From: Paenarthrobacter sp. A20
GTDB lineage: Bacteria > Actinomycetota > Actinomycetes > Actinomycetales > Micrococcaceae
DNA: 64,000 bases
Assembly (NCBI RefSeq): GCF_024168825.1
Contig: NZ_JALJWH010000001.1
Location: 2,294,001 to 2,358,000, forward strand
Direction of reading: 5' to 3'
Position numbers and translations under genes: made by a program. Shown here piece by piece: positions 17,057 to 24,969 of this stretch. Within the stretch, counting starts at the first letter, position 1. Each line of letters opens with the position of its first letter. The notes below the pieces were generated by a model. The model worked only from the letters and a program-made list of their open reading frames with translations, did no database searches and was not told where the DNA came from.

Positions 17057-17470
17057 GTGAACGACCAACCTGACCACTACGCCACTTTGCACGTGCCGCC
17101 CGACGCGACGGCCCGCGACATCACCCGCGCCTTCCGCGCGCTGCTCCGGACCCATCACCCGGACACACGCCACAAGGTCGACGACGGCGACACCACCTCC
17201 GCGGCCGACCTCAAGGAACTGCACGCCATAATGCAGGCGTACGTCGTTTTGTCGGACCCAGGAAAGCGGGCGGCTTACGATCAGGCGCGGCGGAGCGGTG
17301 TGCCCGCACGAAGGCCCGGAACGCCTGGAACGCCTGGAACGCCGGTGGAGGTACGGGTCCATCGACATGAACCGGCAGGCAGCAAGGAAACCAAGCCGCC
17401 CCTGTCTTTCGGACCAACCCACTGGGAGCCTTCAACCCGAACCCTGAGAACACCAAGGAGCCATTCATGA
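17057..17470 (+). CDS. Short J-domain (DnaJ-like) protein
   Basis: A 137-residue protein with an N-terminal J-domain of about 70 residues (DHYATLHVPPDATARDITRA, then RTHHPDTRHK with the essential HPD, then YVVLSDPGKRAAYDQ). The rest is a Pro/Gly/Thr-rich tail without the Gly/Phe region or zinc domain of full DnaJ, so it is a class III J-protein that recruits and stimulates Hsp70 for a special client. The start GTG 17057 follows AGGAAA. It overlaps the next gene by four bases (ATGA), indicating a coupled pair. Confidence 0.85.
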   Translation: MNDQPDHYATLHVPPDATARDITRAFRALLRTHHPDTRHKVDDGDTTSAADLKELHAIMQAYVVLSDPGKRAAYDQARRSGVPARRPGTPGTPGTPVEVRVHRHEPAGSKETKPPLSFGPTHWEPSTRTLRTPRSHS

Positions 17471-17844
17471 GTGCTTGGCGTCCGTACGACGGCCACATCA
17501 TTCCCGCGTTCTACGAACGATTCGAGAAACGCTGGGGGAGAGGGACAGCACCGTTCCTCGACCCCGAAGTCCACGAGCAACCCATGCCACGGGCCCAGTG
17601 GATCAACCCGGACACGGGCGCGGCGGTAGCTGTTGTCCCCATCTGGACCGACGATCCCGAGCACAGGTCCTTCGGCGTCTTCTACCTCCCACCCGCCGGC
17701 GATATCTGGATGCTCCGCCCCGGCCCCACCACGTTCCTGGAACCCAACGCCGGATCCAGTAAAGAGCAGGTGACGCTCCGCAACGATGCCTTCAAGAAGG
17801 CCGTCAACCACGCCAAGGAGTTCATCTACGGCCCGCAGCTTTGA
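17467..17844 (+). CDS. Conserved hypothetical protein coupled to the J-domain gene
   Basis: A 125-residue soluble protein with many aromatic residues (RPYDGHIIPAFYERFEKRWG, FGVFYLPPAGDIWMLRPGP) and no known catalytic motif. The start codon overlaps the stop of the J-domain gene, so the two proteins are made together and may interact; it could be the J-protein's client or adaptor. I do not recognise the family. Confidence 0.6.
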   Translation: MSAWRPYDGHIIPAFYERFEKRWGRGTAPFLDPEVHEQPMPRAQWINPDTGAAVAVVPIWTDDPEHRSFGVFYLPPAGDIWMLRPGPTTFLEPNAGSSKEQVTLRNDAFKKAVNHAKEFIYGPQL

Positions 17845-17851
17845 GGGGGTG

Positions 17852-17914
17852 CGCCGAGGGGTGGGATCTCGGGGGAAAGTAGGCCTCAAACTGCTGGGGT
17901 GTCGCCCCTCGGCG
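17852..17914. repeat. Inverted repeat CGCCGAGGGG/CCCCTCGGCG upstream of the VOC gene
   Basis: Ten-base arms at 17852-17861 and 17905-17914 are perfectly complementary. The right arm belongs to a 31-base sequence (17884-17914) that recurs at 19682-19712. It may terminate the J-domain transcript or form part of a leader for the VOC gene. Confidence 0.45.
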
Positions 17915-17999
17915 AGGGAATAGCCACAATTGCGGACCGATCCTGACCTCGATCAGTCGTAGTCTGAAACCACGGAACCCCGACGAAGAGGACGCAGTC

Positions 18000-19037
18000 A
18001 TGACCGCGGCAGACCCGACCATCAGCACAGTCCCGACTGGCTACTCCAGCGTCAGCCCCTGGCTCATCACTCGAGACACGAACGCCCTCTTCGAGTTCAT
18101 CACGGCTGCGTTTGGCGCTGAGGAGATCGACCGGGTCGTTGGCGAGGACGGGACCATCGGGCACGCGGAAGCGCGGATCGGCGACTCAGTAGTCCTCGCA
18201 TTCGACAGCCGACCGCATTGGCCCGCAACGCCGTCGTACCTCCGTCTTTATACGCACGACGCCGATGCCGCCTTCCACGCCGCCCTCGCCGCGGGTGCCA
18301 CCACGGTTTCGGTCCCCGACAACAGCGCCTGGGGTGACCGTGGCGCCCGGATTCTGGACCCGCTGGGGAACGTCTGGTGGATCATGTCGCACATGGAAGA
18401 CGTCTCCGACGACGACGCCGCCAGCCGCTCGCAGGCCCCCGAATACGCGGCGGGGATGGACTATGCGGTCGATTCCCTCCATCGGCACATGATCGGCCAG
18501 CCGGACGCACCCGTCCCCGATGAAGTGACGTCCATGTCCCCGCTGGTTCGAGCCGACGGCATCAGCCACATTCCCGCTGGCTACCGTTCCGTGGAACCCT
18601 GGATCATCACGAGCAGCACACCCGGGCTCCTGGACTTCCTCACTGCCGCGTTCGGCGCCCAGGAAGCGTTCCGGGTCCCCATGGAAGACGGGTCCATCGG
18701 GCACGCTGAGGCGAAGATCGGCGACTCGAACATCCTCGCCTTCGATTCCCGCCCGGGCTGGCCGCCGACTCCGGCCTTCCTCCGCGTCTACGTCGACGAC
18801 GGCGATGCCACCTTCGCTGCCTCGCTCGCCGCGGGTGCCACGGCGGTCACGGACATGACGGAGATGTTCTGGGGAGAAAGAGTGGGCCGCGTTCGGGATC
18901 CTTTGGGCAATCTCTGGTGGATCCACTGCCGGGTCGCAGAGCTCAACGAGGAGGAGGCCTACGCGAGGGCGGGCGATCCCGAGTTCGTGAAGGCCATGGA
19001 GTACGTATCGGGCGTGGACTTCTTCGCGAGGGGTTAG
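18000..19037 (+). CDS. Tandem VOC (glyoxalase/PhnB-like) family protein
   Basis: A 345-residue protein made of two homologous VOC units (about residues 12-135 and 190-320). Each has the same blocks: FITAAFGAEE/FLTAAFGAQE, GTIGHAEARIGDS/GSIGHAEAKIGDS, LRLYTHDADAAF/LRVYVDDGDATF and DPLGNVWWIMSH/DPLGNLWWIHCR. A linker contains a Met-rich helix, and a related helix ends the protein. PhnB-like VOC proteins lack an assigned reaction; the fold serves metal-dependent lyases, dioxygenases and antibiotic-binding proteins. The duplication makes a single-chain version of the usual dimer. GAGGA precedes the ATG. Confidence 0.8.
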   Translation: MTAADPTISTVPTGYSSVSPWLITRDTNALFEFITAAFGAEEIDRVVGEDGTIGHAEARIGDSVVLAFDSRPHWPATPSYLRLYTHDADAAFHAALAAGATTVSVPDNSAWGDRGARILDPLGNVWWIMSHMEDVSDDDAASRSQAPEYAAGMDYAVDSLHRHMIGQPDAPVPDEVTSMSPLVRADGISHIPAGYRSVEPWIITSSTPGLLDFLTAAFGAQEAFRVPMEDGSIGHAEAKIGDSNILAFDSRPGWPPTPAFLRVYVDDGDATFAASLAAGATAVTDMTEMFWGERVGRVRDPLGNLWWIHCRVAELNEEEAYARAGDPEFVKAMEYVSGVDFFARG

Positions 19038-19084
19038 CTCTCGGCAGTAAGCGGGCTTCAACGTGCGCAGAGCCAATCGCGGGC

Positions 19085-19591
19085 TTATTGCCAGAAATCC
19101 TTGTGAGGGGCAGCAGCCTCGTCCTCCAGGAGAGGGCCCACCACAGAGATTTTGCGCTGACCGCAGCTGAAGACTTCGCGGCAGGGAAGGGACAGGGTGG
19201 GGTTTTCGGGGTTATCTCCCGTAATGCTCAGCAGTGATTCTTCGCTGAGCCCGTAAACCACTCGCCCGATGCCCGTCCAGTAGACAGCGCCGGCGCACAT
19301 CGCACACGGTTCTGCGCTGGTGTACAGCGTTGACCGCGCCAATTGCTCGGTACTGAGCTGCCGAAATGCTTCCGCCGCAGCCCTGAGTTCGGCGTGCTGG
19401 GTCGGGTCGCCTTCCGGCGGCATCGAATTGTTTCCCTTCGAGCTCACCACCGTGCCATGCTCGTCCACCACCACGGCGCCGAATGGATGCCGTCCCTCAG
19501 CCTTGACTTGGTGGGACAGCGTGATGGCCAGGCGCAGGAAGTCCACGTCCTGTTGGGAGACGGCAGAGCCGGGGTTCTCAGTGTTTGTCAC
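19085..19591 (-). CDS. Nucleoside/guanine deaminase (cytidine deaminase-like zinc enzyme)
   Basis: A 168-residue zinc hydrolase of the CMP/dCMP deaminase fold. The zinc and catalytic sites are visible as QHAEL (His ligand and proton-shuttle Glu) and PCAMC (two Cys ligands). The PFGAVVVDEHG block and AVYWTGIGRVVYG are typical of guanine deaminase (GuaD) and TadA relatives; the C-terminal part (GDNPENPTLSLPCREVF) favours a small-molecule deaminase over tRNA adenosine deaminase. GTG 19591 was chosen because GAGAGA precedes it and upstream codons run through a hairpin region. Confidence 0.8.
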   Translation of the reverse strand: MTNTENPGSAVSQQDVDFLRLAITLSHQVKAEGRHPFGAVVVDEHGTVVSSKGNNSMPPEGDPTQHAELRAAAEAFRQLSTEQLARSTLYTSAEPCAMCAGAVYWTGIGRVVYGLSEESLLSITGDNPENPTLSLPCREVFSCGQRKISVVGPLLEDEAAAPHKDFWQ

Positions 19592-19724
19592 TTCTGAATC
19601 TCTCTCTTGGTATGGATTAGACGAAGAGGCCGTGGGGCTCACCGACGCGGTCGAGGTACTCACGACGCCGCGCAAACAGCCCCTCAAAGCCCCGAGAAGT
19701 CGCCCCTCGGCGGGAGGCGCGGCA

Positions 19725-19784
19725 CAAAAGCAAAAAGAAGGCTGGTGCAGCCTAGGGAAAGAATCCCAAGGCGGCTGCACCAGC
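19725..19784 (-). terminator. Intrinsic terminator on the minus strand with no gene in front of it
   Basis: Twelve-base perfect arms GCTGGTGCAGCC/GGCTGCACCAGC (19741-19752, 19773-19784) are followed on the minus strand by CTTCTTTTTGCTTTT. This is the most canonical Rho-independent terminator in the window. No protein gene ends here on that strand. The 443-bp gap 19592-20034 therefore may hold a small RNA or a terminated leader of the deaminase gene; two smaller hairpins (GGGAG/CTCCC and CCCGG/CCGGG) lie further upstream. Confidence 0.6.
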
Positions 19785-20034
19785 TGCTAGTACGACTTTC
19801 TGCTATGAGTTGTGACACCTATTCATTGGCCGCTCCTAGTTCCCGGCTTCGCTTGTTTCCGGGCCTTTCAAAGTCTGTGCAGGTGAGGCGGAGCTGAGGT
19901 GGCAACTGAGGGCTCCGTGCCCCGGGAGAACACCTCCCATCTTACGGCGGCTGCGTGAAAAAAGCGCTGGAATTCGCGGTATTTCAGGGGCGCCTGCGGG
20001 CCGTGCGCTGCCTGCCGTGGCACGATAGATCACG

Positions 20035-21366
20035 ATGAAACTGCGCGCTGATCAGACCGGAAACCGTGGCCTCCCGATGCCCCTTTGGCTGCAGGGTGGT
20101 TTGGAATCGGCGCAGGCAGCCTTCATTTCGGCCATCGTGGTGGTGCTCCCGCTGGTGGGAGTGTGGGCCACCGACGGATTCCAAGACCGGAACGTGGACT
20201 CCTTGGCTCGCTTGGCCGGCCAGGCCTGGCTGCTGATTCACGGCGTTCCGCTGGAGTTGGCCCAAGTCAGCCTCGGCACTGCGGGCCAGCCGGGCTCGGG
20301 CCTGTTGTCACTCATTCCTTTGGGCCTGACGCTCATCCCCTTCCTACTCGCCTGGCGGGCCGGGCGCCGCCTCGCCCGTGCCTCGTACACAGACCAGCTG
20401 TGGCAGGCATTCTTTGGCGCATTCGTTGTCTACGCGGCTTTCGGTGCAGCTACCGGGTTCGTGTGCCGCACCTCCGAAGTGGTCATCAACCTCTGGCTTG
20501 CCATGACCATTCCGCTGATCTCCTTCGGCCTGGGCATGATCGTCGGCGCCCGACGCGAGGCAGGCTCGTGGAGCCGCCTGATCGGCGTTGACGCCGTAGC
20601 CTGGCTTGCTAAGACGAGCCAGCACTCGCGCTGGGCGGGCTCGTATGTGGGCTCGGCGTTGAAGGCCGGCTTTGTCGCGGCGATGGCTGCCGTGTGTTTG
20701 GCCGCACTGCTCCTGGCGGTGACCATTGTGTGGCACTGGACGGACATCATCGCCGTCTACGAAGGCATCCAAGCCGGCGCCCTCGGCGGAGCCGTGCTCA
20801 CTATCGCGCAGCTTGGATTCCTGCCGAACCTCGTGATTTTCGCCCTGTCCTGGTCCTCCGGCGCCGGCTTCTCGCTCGGCGTTGGCTCAACGGCGGGTCC
20901 GTTGGGTACAGCCGTCGGACCGCTCCCGGCCGTCCCGGTCCTTGGGGCCCTTCCCGCGGGCCAGCTCGACGCCGGGGCCATGGCCCTCGCGCTTCCCGTC
21001 GTAGCGGGCATCCTGGCGGGCTGGTGGTTCCTGCGTGAAGGCGAAAACCACTTCGACGAGTGGCTCTCCATCAAGATCAAAGCCCGCTGGTTCACGGCAA
21101 CCGTCTCAACCCTGTTCCTGGGCGCATTCATCGGCGCAGTTGCCGGCCTGTTGGGCGGTGCCTTGGCGTGGATCGCGCGCGGATCGGCCGGCATTGGCCG
21201 GCTCACGGAAATCGGACCCCACCCGTTGTGGACGGCAGTCTGGCTGGCCGCGGAAGTGGGCATCGGCGTCGTTATCGGTTACGCAGTGGGGCCGTGGCTG
21301 GAACGCCGTCAGAAGCTGCGCGAGGCGGACCTCGACGAAGCAGCGTACGACGACGAACACGCCTAA
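20035..21366 (+). CDS. Multi-pass membrane protein PerM-like (DUF6350)
   Basis: A 443-residue protein with about ten predicted membrane helices and a charged C-terminus. It resembles the actinobacterial family of Mycobacterium tuberculosis Rv0955 (PerM), a membrane protein needed for cell-division stability, and its place just before purN matches the Rv0955-purN-purH order. Recognisable features are the early GGLESAQAAFISAIVVVLP helix and the Gly/Ala-rich later helices. The assignment rests on position and topology more than on motifs. Confidence 0.65.
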   Translation: MKLRADQTGNRGLPMPLWLQGGLESAQAAFISAIVVVLPLVGVWATDGFQDRNVDSLARLAGQAWLLIHGVPLELAQVSLGTAGQPGSGLLSLIPLGLTLIPFLLAWRAGRRLARASYTDQLWQAFFGAFVVYAAFGAATGFVCRTSEVVINLWLAMTIPLISFGLGMIVGARREAGSWSRLIGVDAVAWLAKTSQHSRWAGSYVGSALKAGFVAAMAAVCLAALLLAVTIVWHWTDIIAVYEGIQAGALGGAVLTIAQLGFLPNLVIFALSWSSGAGFSLGVGSTAGPLGTAVGPLPAVPVLGALPAGQLDAGAMALALPVVAGILAGWWFLREGENHFDEWLSIKIKARWFTATVSTLFLGAFIGAVAGLLGGALAWIARGSAGIGRLTEIGPHPLWTAVWLAAEVGIGVVIGYAVGPWLERRQKLREADLDEAAYDDEHA

Positions 21367-21406
21367 GCGGGTCCTCTTCCGCTGTCGCTGGGGAGCCTCA
21401 GCCGGC

Positions 21407-21829
21407 TTAGCGAAGCGACCCCGGCATCGAGTCCTCGAGCTGCGTCATGCACTGCGTTTTGGCGGATTCCGTCAACGCCCCGCGCGAGCAATCCTGGTAC
21501 GTGCTGACCTGGTTGAAAAAGAGCATCGACGTCAGGATGAGCAGGCACATGACGGCCGAAACGATGAGGCCGGAGATGGTCCCGAAGAGAATCAGCCGCG
21601 GGTGCTTGTACTTCAGCGTCCTCACCAGAACCACAATCCCCAACACCAAACCCGCGAGCGTCAGGATGGCACTCAACCACACGTAATTCACGTTCAGGGA
21701 GAACACGAAGAACGCACCCAGAGCCGTCAAAAGGAATGCACGGAACAGGATTTGGGTCACGCCGAGGGCGGACTTTTCGGCCTCTGAGCGGGGTTGCTGG
21801 CTCGGCTTGGGACCGACGTCGGGATTCAT
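21407..21829 (-). CDS. Small membrane protein of unknown function
   Basis: A 140-residue protein with a charged N-terminal 30 residues and three hydrophobic helices (FLLTALGAFFVFSL, LSAILTLAGLVLGIVVLV, LFGTISGLIVSAVMCLLIL), then a short Cys-containing tail (DCSRG, QCMTQ) that could form a disulfide outside the cell. ATG 21829 is preferred over 21856 because GTAGG lies at the right distance. It sits antisense between perM and purN, a position often occupied by a small membrane protein in this genus. Confidence 0.55.
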   Translation of the reverse strand: MNPDVGPKPSQQPRSEAEKSALGVTQILFRAFLLTALGAFFVFSLNVNYVWLSAILTLAGLVLGIVVLVRTLKYKHPRLILFGTISGLIVSAVMCLLILTSMLFFNQVSTYQDCSRGALTESAKTQCMTQLEDSMPGSLR

Positions 21830-21867
21830 GTTTTCCAGCCTACGCGAGCCGCCCATAAGCTAGTGCA

Positions 21868-22437
21868 ATGCGCATTGTTGTCCTCGTCTCCGGTACCGGT
21901 TCCAATCTTCAGGCAGTCATCGACGCCGTGAAGTCGGGTGAACTGGATGTCGAGATCGCCGCTGTGGGTGCCGACCGCCCCGACACGTATGGCGTGGAAC
22001 GCTCCGACGAGGCCGGCATTGAGACCTTCGTGGTCAACTTCAACTCGTTCGAAACCCGTGCTGAATGGGACACCGCACTGCGCGACAAGGTCCTGTCCTA
22101 CAAGCCGGACGTCGTGGTGTCTTCCGGGTTCATGAGGATCGTCAGCTCCGACTTCATTGATGCATTCGGTGGCAAGTACGTCAACACGCACCCCGCGTTG
22201 CTCCCATCCTTCCCCGGCGCCCACGGAGTGCGCGACGCCATCGCGTACGGCGTGAAGGTCACGGGCTGCACCGTTCACTGGGCCGACGCCGGCGTGGACA
22301 CGGGCCCCATCATTGCGCAGGAAGCCGTTGCTATCCTTCCTGAGGACTCCGAAGAATCCCTGCACGAGCGCATCAAGGTAGTGGAGCGCCGCCTGCTGGT
22401 CCAGACCCTCGCAGACCTCGCCGCCGCACCCAACTGA
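21868..22437 (+). CDS. purN: Phosphoribosylglycinamide formyltransferase
   Basis: A 189-residue enzyme of purine synthesis that transfers the formyl group of 10-formyltetrahydrofolate to GAR. The N-terminal IVVLVSGTGSNLQAVIDA binds the ribose phosphate. The catalytic residues are in NTHPALLPSFPGAHG (Asn and His) and HWADAGVDTGPII (Asp). Length and motif order are those of bacterial PurN. In most actinobacteria purH follows directly; here it is 6 kb away. The last two codons and the stop lie inside a palindromic repeat element. Confidence 0.95.
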   Translation: MRIVVLVSGTGSNLQAVIDAVKSGELDVEIAAVGADRPDTYGVERSDEAGIETFVVNFNSFETRAEWDTALRDKVLSYKPDVVVSSGFMRIVSSDFIDAFGGKYVNTHPALLPSFPGAHGVRDAIAYGVKVTGCTVHWADAGVDTGPIIAQEAVAILPEDSEESLHERIKVVERRLLVQTLADLAAAPN

Positions 22438-22494
22438 GTCGCAGCACCTGTTCCACTGAGCCCTGAGTGGAGCGTTTGCTGTTACCTAGTTGGG
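22429..22494. repeat. 66-bp palindromic element, degenerate copy, at the end of purN
   Basis: It begins with CCCAACTGAGTCGCAG, the exact reverse complement of the tail shared by the other two copies, and ends GCTGTTACCTAGTTGGG, an imperfect match to the opposite end. The length is 66 bp, the same as the copy after the next gene. It supplies the purN stop codon. Confidence 0.6.
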
Positions 22495-22511
22495 TGGCAG
22501 GAACGAAAGGC

Positions 22512-22520
22512 TGTGGATAA
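22512..22520 (+). promoter_or_regulatory. TGTGGATAA box upstream of the first AbiEi/DUF559 gene
   Basis: The sequence equals the DnaA-box consensus (TTATCCACA on the other strand). It lies 37 bases before the ATG, exactly as in the second gene of this family at 27091. Between box and start both genes share GCATGGGC just before the ATG. Confidence 0.5.
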
Positions 22521-22557
22521 CGCCCCAGGCTCCCGTCGCATTTGCCAGCATGGGCTG

Positions 22558-23493
22558 ATGAAGATCCCACGGCCGCTCCCGGCAGACCTCACTTCGAAAT
22601 CCTTTACAACGCAGGAAGCACTCGATGCCGGAGTGTCGGTTGGGCGCCTGCGTTACCGGGATCTGGACTCGCCGAGCCGAGCCATTCGAGTCCCTCGTCT
22701 GGACACCGAACATGCCTTCGCGGACATGGTTCGGCCGATCACTCAGGTCACACCATTTTCGGCGGCGTCCCACGCGACGGCGTTCCTACTATGGGGGTTT
22801 CCTGGCTTCCTGCCCGGCAGCCACGAGCCTGGGATTCATATTTCGCGGCCCCACGCCATGGCCATCCCTCGACGACGCGGTGTGGTGGGACATCGAGGTC
22901 AGTTCTTCGAGGATGAAATCACCACGTTCAATGGCCTGCTCATCACCAGCCGGGCTCGGACGTGGCTGGACTGCGCGCGGAAGATGGACATCGACGAGAT
23001 CACCGTTGTGGCCGATCATTTGCTGCGTATCCCCAGACCGGAATTCGAAGGACGGAGTTCGCCCCACTGCGCCATGGATGAGCTCGAAGAGATGCTTGAC
23101 CGTCACTGGGGGACACCTGGCATCCGCAAGGCCCGCCTCGCTTTGGAACAAGCATGCGTGGGGTCCGACTCGGCTCCCGAAACGCGACTGAGGCTGGCGC
23201 TCAAGTGGGCTGGCCTACCCACAGCGGAAGTCAATGTTCCTACGGAGCTAGGTCCCGGCGTCGTGCGTCAACCGGATTTGGCCTATCGCGAGCAGCGCGT
23301 TGCCGTGGAGTACGAAGGTGAGGGTCACTCGGATCCGGAGCAGATCGTGAGGGACATCGCCCGGGAGGAGGATTACAGTCGAGCCGGCTGGACCCTCGTG
23401 AGGATCTCAAAGCGGCACATGAGCAACAACGCGAGGTCCGCCGTGGCCAAGGTGCGGCGGGCGCTCGAACAACGCGGCTGGTCACCCAAGTAA
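22558..23493 (+). CDS. AbiEi-like protein with C-terminal DUF559 (Vsr-fold) domain, copy 1
   Basis: A 311-residue protein. The N-terminal half resembles the AbiEi antitoxin winged-helix family (FTTQEALDAGVSVGRLRYRDL, then VSHATAFLLWG-type text). The C-terminal ~100 residues form a restriction-endonuclease-like DUF559 domain with RQPDLAYREQRVAVEYEGEGH, where D and E-x-E may be the metal site, and WTLVRISKRHM. ATG 22558 is set by alignment to the copy at 27091; the upstream GTG 22513 would sit inside the shared TGTGGATAA box. No partner toxin gene is adjacent. It is flanked on both sides by 66-bp palindromic elements. Confidence 0.75.
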   Translation: MKIPRPLPADLTSKSFTTQEALDAGVSVGRLRYRDLDSPSRAIRVPRLDTEHAFADMVRPITQVTPFSAASHATAFLLWGFPGFLPGSHEPGIHISRPHAMAIPRRRGVVGHRGQFFEDEITTFNGLLITSRARTWLDCARKMDIDEITVVADHLLRIPRPEFEGRSSPHCAMDELEEMLDRHWGTPGIRKARLALEQACVGSDSAPETRLRLALKWAGLPTAEVNVPTELGPGVVRQPDLAYREQRVAVEYEGEGHSDPEQIVRDIAREEDYSRAGWTLVRISKRHMSNNARSAVAKVRRALEQRGWSPK

Positions 23494-23550
23494 GTCGCAG
23501 TTCAGGTCGTTCCCAGGGCTGGGAACGACCTGAACTGCGACTCAGTTGGG
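23485..23550. repeat. 66-bp palindromic element with perfect 22-bp stem
   Basis: The arms 23493-23514 and 23521-23542 are perfectly complementary around AGGGCT, and the element ends with CTGCGACTCAGTTGGG. The left end provides the stop codon of the AbiEi/DUF559 gene. It can act as a bidirectional terminator between this gene and the convergent MFS gene. Confidence 0.8.
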
Positions 23551-23565
23551 TACGAGGCGGGGCGG

Positions 23566-24918
23566 TTACGAGAGTTCGCGCTGCTTCGTTTCGGGGGCGA
23601 GGAACGCCATCCACAGCACGGACAGCAGCACCAGGCCACCAGCCATCGCGAAGGACTGCGCCAATCCGAACTCCGGCCAGAAGAACGATGCGAACACCAG
23701 GGGCCCAAAGCCTGCCCCGATCCGGGAGAACGTCGACGCCCAGCCGAAGCCCGAGCCGCGAAGCTCAGTCGGGTACAGCTCGGACACGTAGGCGTAGAGG
23801 ACCGGGATGGCCACTTGGACCACGAACCCGAACACCAGCAGCCAGAACACGGCAGCGGAGGGAACGTCCACCACGAAGGCCACGATCACTAAGGTCAACG
23901 CGGACAACGGACCGGTGATGGCCAGGATCCACTTGCGACCCACCCGCTCCACCAGCAGCGCTGCCACCACCACACCCAGGAGTCCGACGGCGGCCATGCT
24001 CGCCGTCGTGACGAACGCCTTGTACTCCTCAAACCCAGCACCGATGAGAATGCGCGGCATCCACGTCAGCGACAGGTAATAGACCAGCAGGATGCTGAAG
24101 AAGAGTGCCCATGCAGCGGTGGTGATCTTCCAGTTGAACTGCCAAATCCGCCGCAACTGGGCCCAGGCGCTGCCGGGGGAGAGGCGCGGCGCAGCCTGCG
24201 GTTCGGGCAGGCTATACGCCCGCGGCGAAGCACCTGTCGCCTCGACCAAGCCATCAATCACCGCCGCAGCCTCGGCACGGCGACCCGCACGGATCAGGAA
24301 CAGCGGTGACTCGGGAACCGAACGGCGCACCCAGAAAACGAGCAACGCCGGCAGCACCATGATCAGCATGGTGAGCCGCCAGTCGCCGAAGGCAGCAACG
24401 AGCCCGGCCGAGATGAAGCCACAGAGCGCAGCACCGATGGGCCACCACCCGTCCATGGCCGTGAGCACCTTGCCGCGTTGCTTCCGGGGCGTGAACTCTC
24501 CCACCAGTGCGTAGTCCACGGGGATGCAGCCGCCCAGGCCGAAGCCGGCCATGAAACGGAAGATGCAGAACCACACGATGTCCGGCGCGAACGCACCCAG
24601 AACCGTGAAGATGCTGAAAATCAGGAGGGTGGCCGTGAAGGCCTTCTTGCGTCCGATGGTGTCCGCAATGGTGCCCCATGCGAACGCACCCACGGCCATT
24701 CCGATCAGGTTGGCCGTGCCGATCCACGCAGCGTCAGCCGGCTGCAGGGACCAGTGCTTGGACAACAGCGGAATCAGGATGCCGTTCAGCGTGACATCCC
24801 AGGCGTCGAACATGAACCCGAGCCCGCCGATCAGGAAAATCCGTCCTTGGACCTTCCACCGCCATGGCAGGTCCTGCACAACTTGTTCGCCGCTGGGCAC
24901 GGCTGTGTATGTATTCAT
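23566..24918 (-). CDS. MFS transporter, sugar-porter/AAHS-like
   Basis: A 450-residue permease with 12 predicted helices. The loop 2-3 motif GTIADTIGRKKAF and the matching LLVERVGRKWIL after helix 8, together with YPTELRGSGFG, are signatures of the sugar porter and related families. GGAGGG sits four bases before ATG 24918. It is the last gene of a minus-strand operon behind a BadF-type kinase and murQ, so N-acetylmuramic acid or an anhydro/disaccharide form is the likely substrate (inference from context). Confidence 0.85.
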   Translation of the reverse strand: MNTYTAVPSGEQVVQDLPWRWKVQGRIFLIGGLGFMFDAWDVTLNGILIPLLSKHWSLQPADAAWIGTANLIGMAVGAFAWGTIADTIGRKKAFTATLLIFSIFTVLGAFAPDIVWFCIFRFMAGFGLGGCIPVDYALVGEFTPRKQRGKVLTAMDGWWPIGAALCGFISAGLVAAFGDWRLTMLIMVLPALLVFWVRRSVPESPLFLIRAGRRAEAAAVIDGLVEATGASPRAYSLPEPQAAPRLSPGSAWAQLRRIWQFNWKITTAAWALFFSILLVYYLSLTWMPRILIGAGFEEYKAFVTTASMAAVGLLGVVVAALLVERVGRKWILAITGPLSALTLVIVAFVVDVPSAAVFWLLVFGFVVQVAIPVLYAYVSELYPTELRGSGFGWASTFSRIGAGFGPLVFASFFWPEFGLAQSFAMAGGLVLLSVLWMAFLAPETKQRELS

Positions 24919-24969
24919 TTGCCCTCCTGCATGCAACTTTATGCGCTGGGCACCGGGCTGCCGTCCGGG

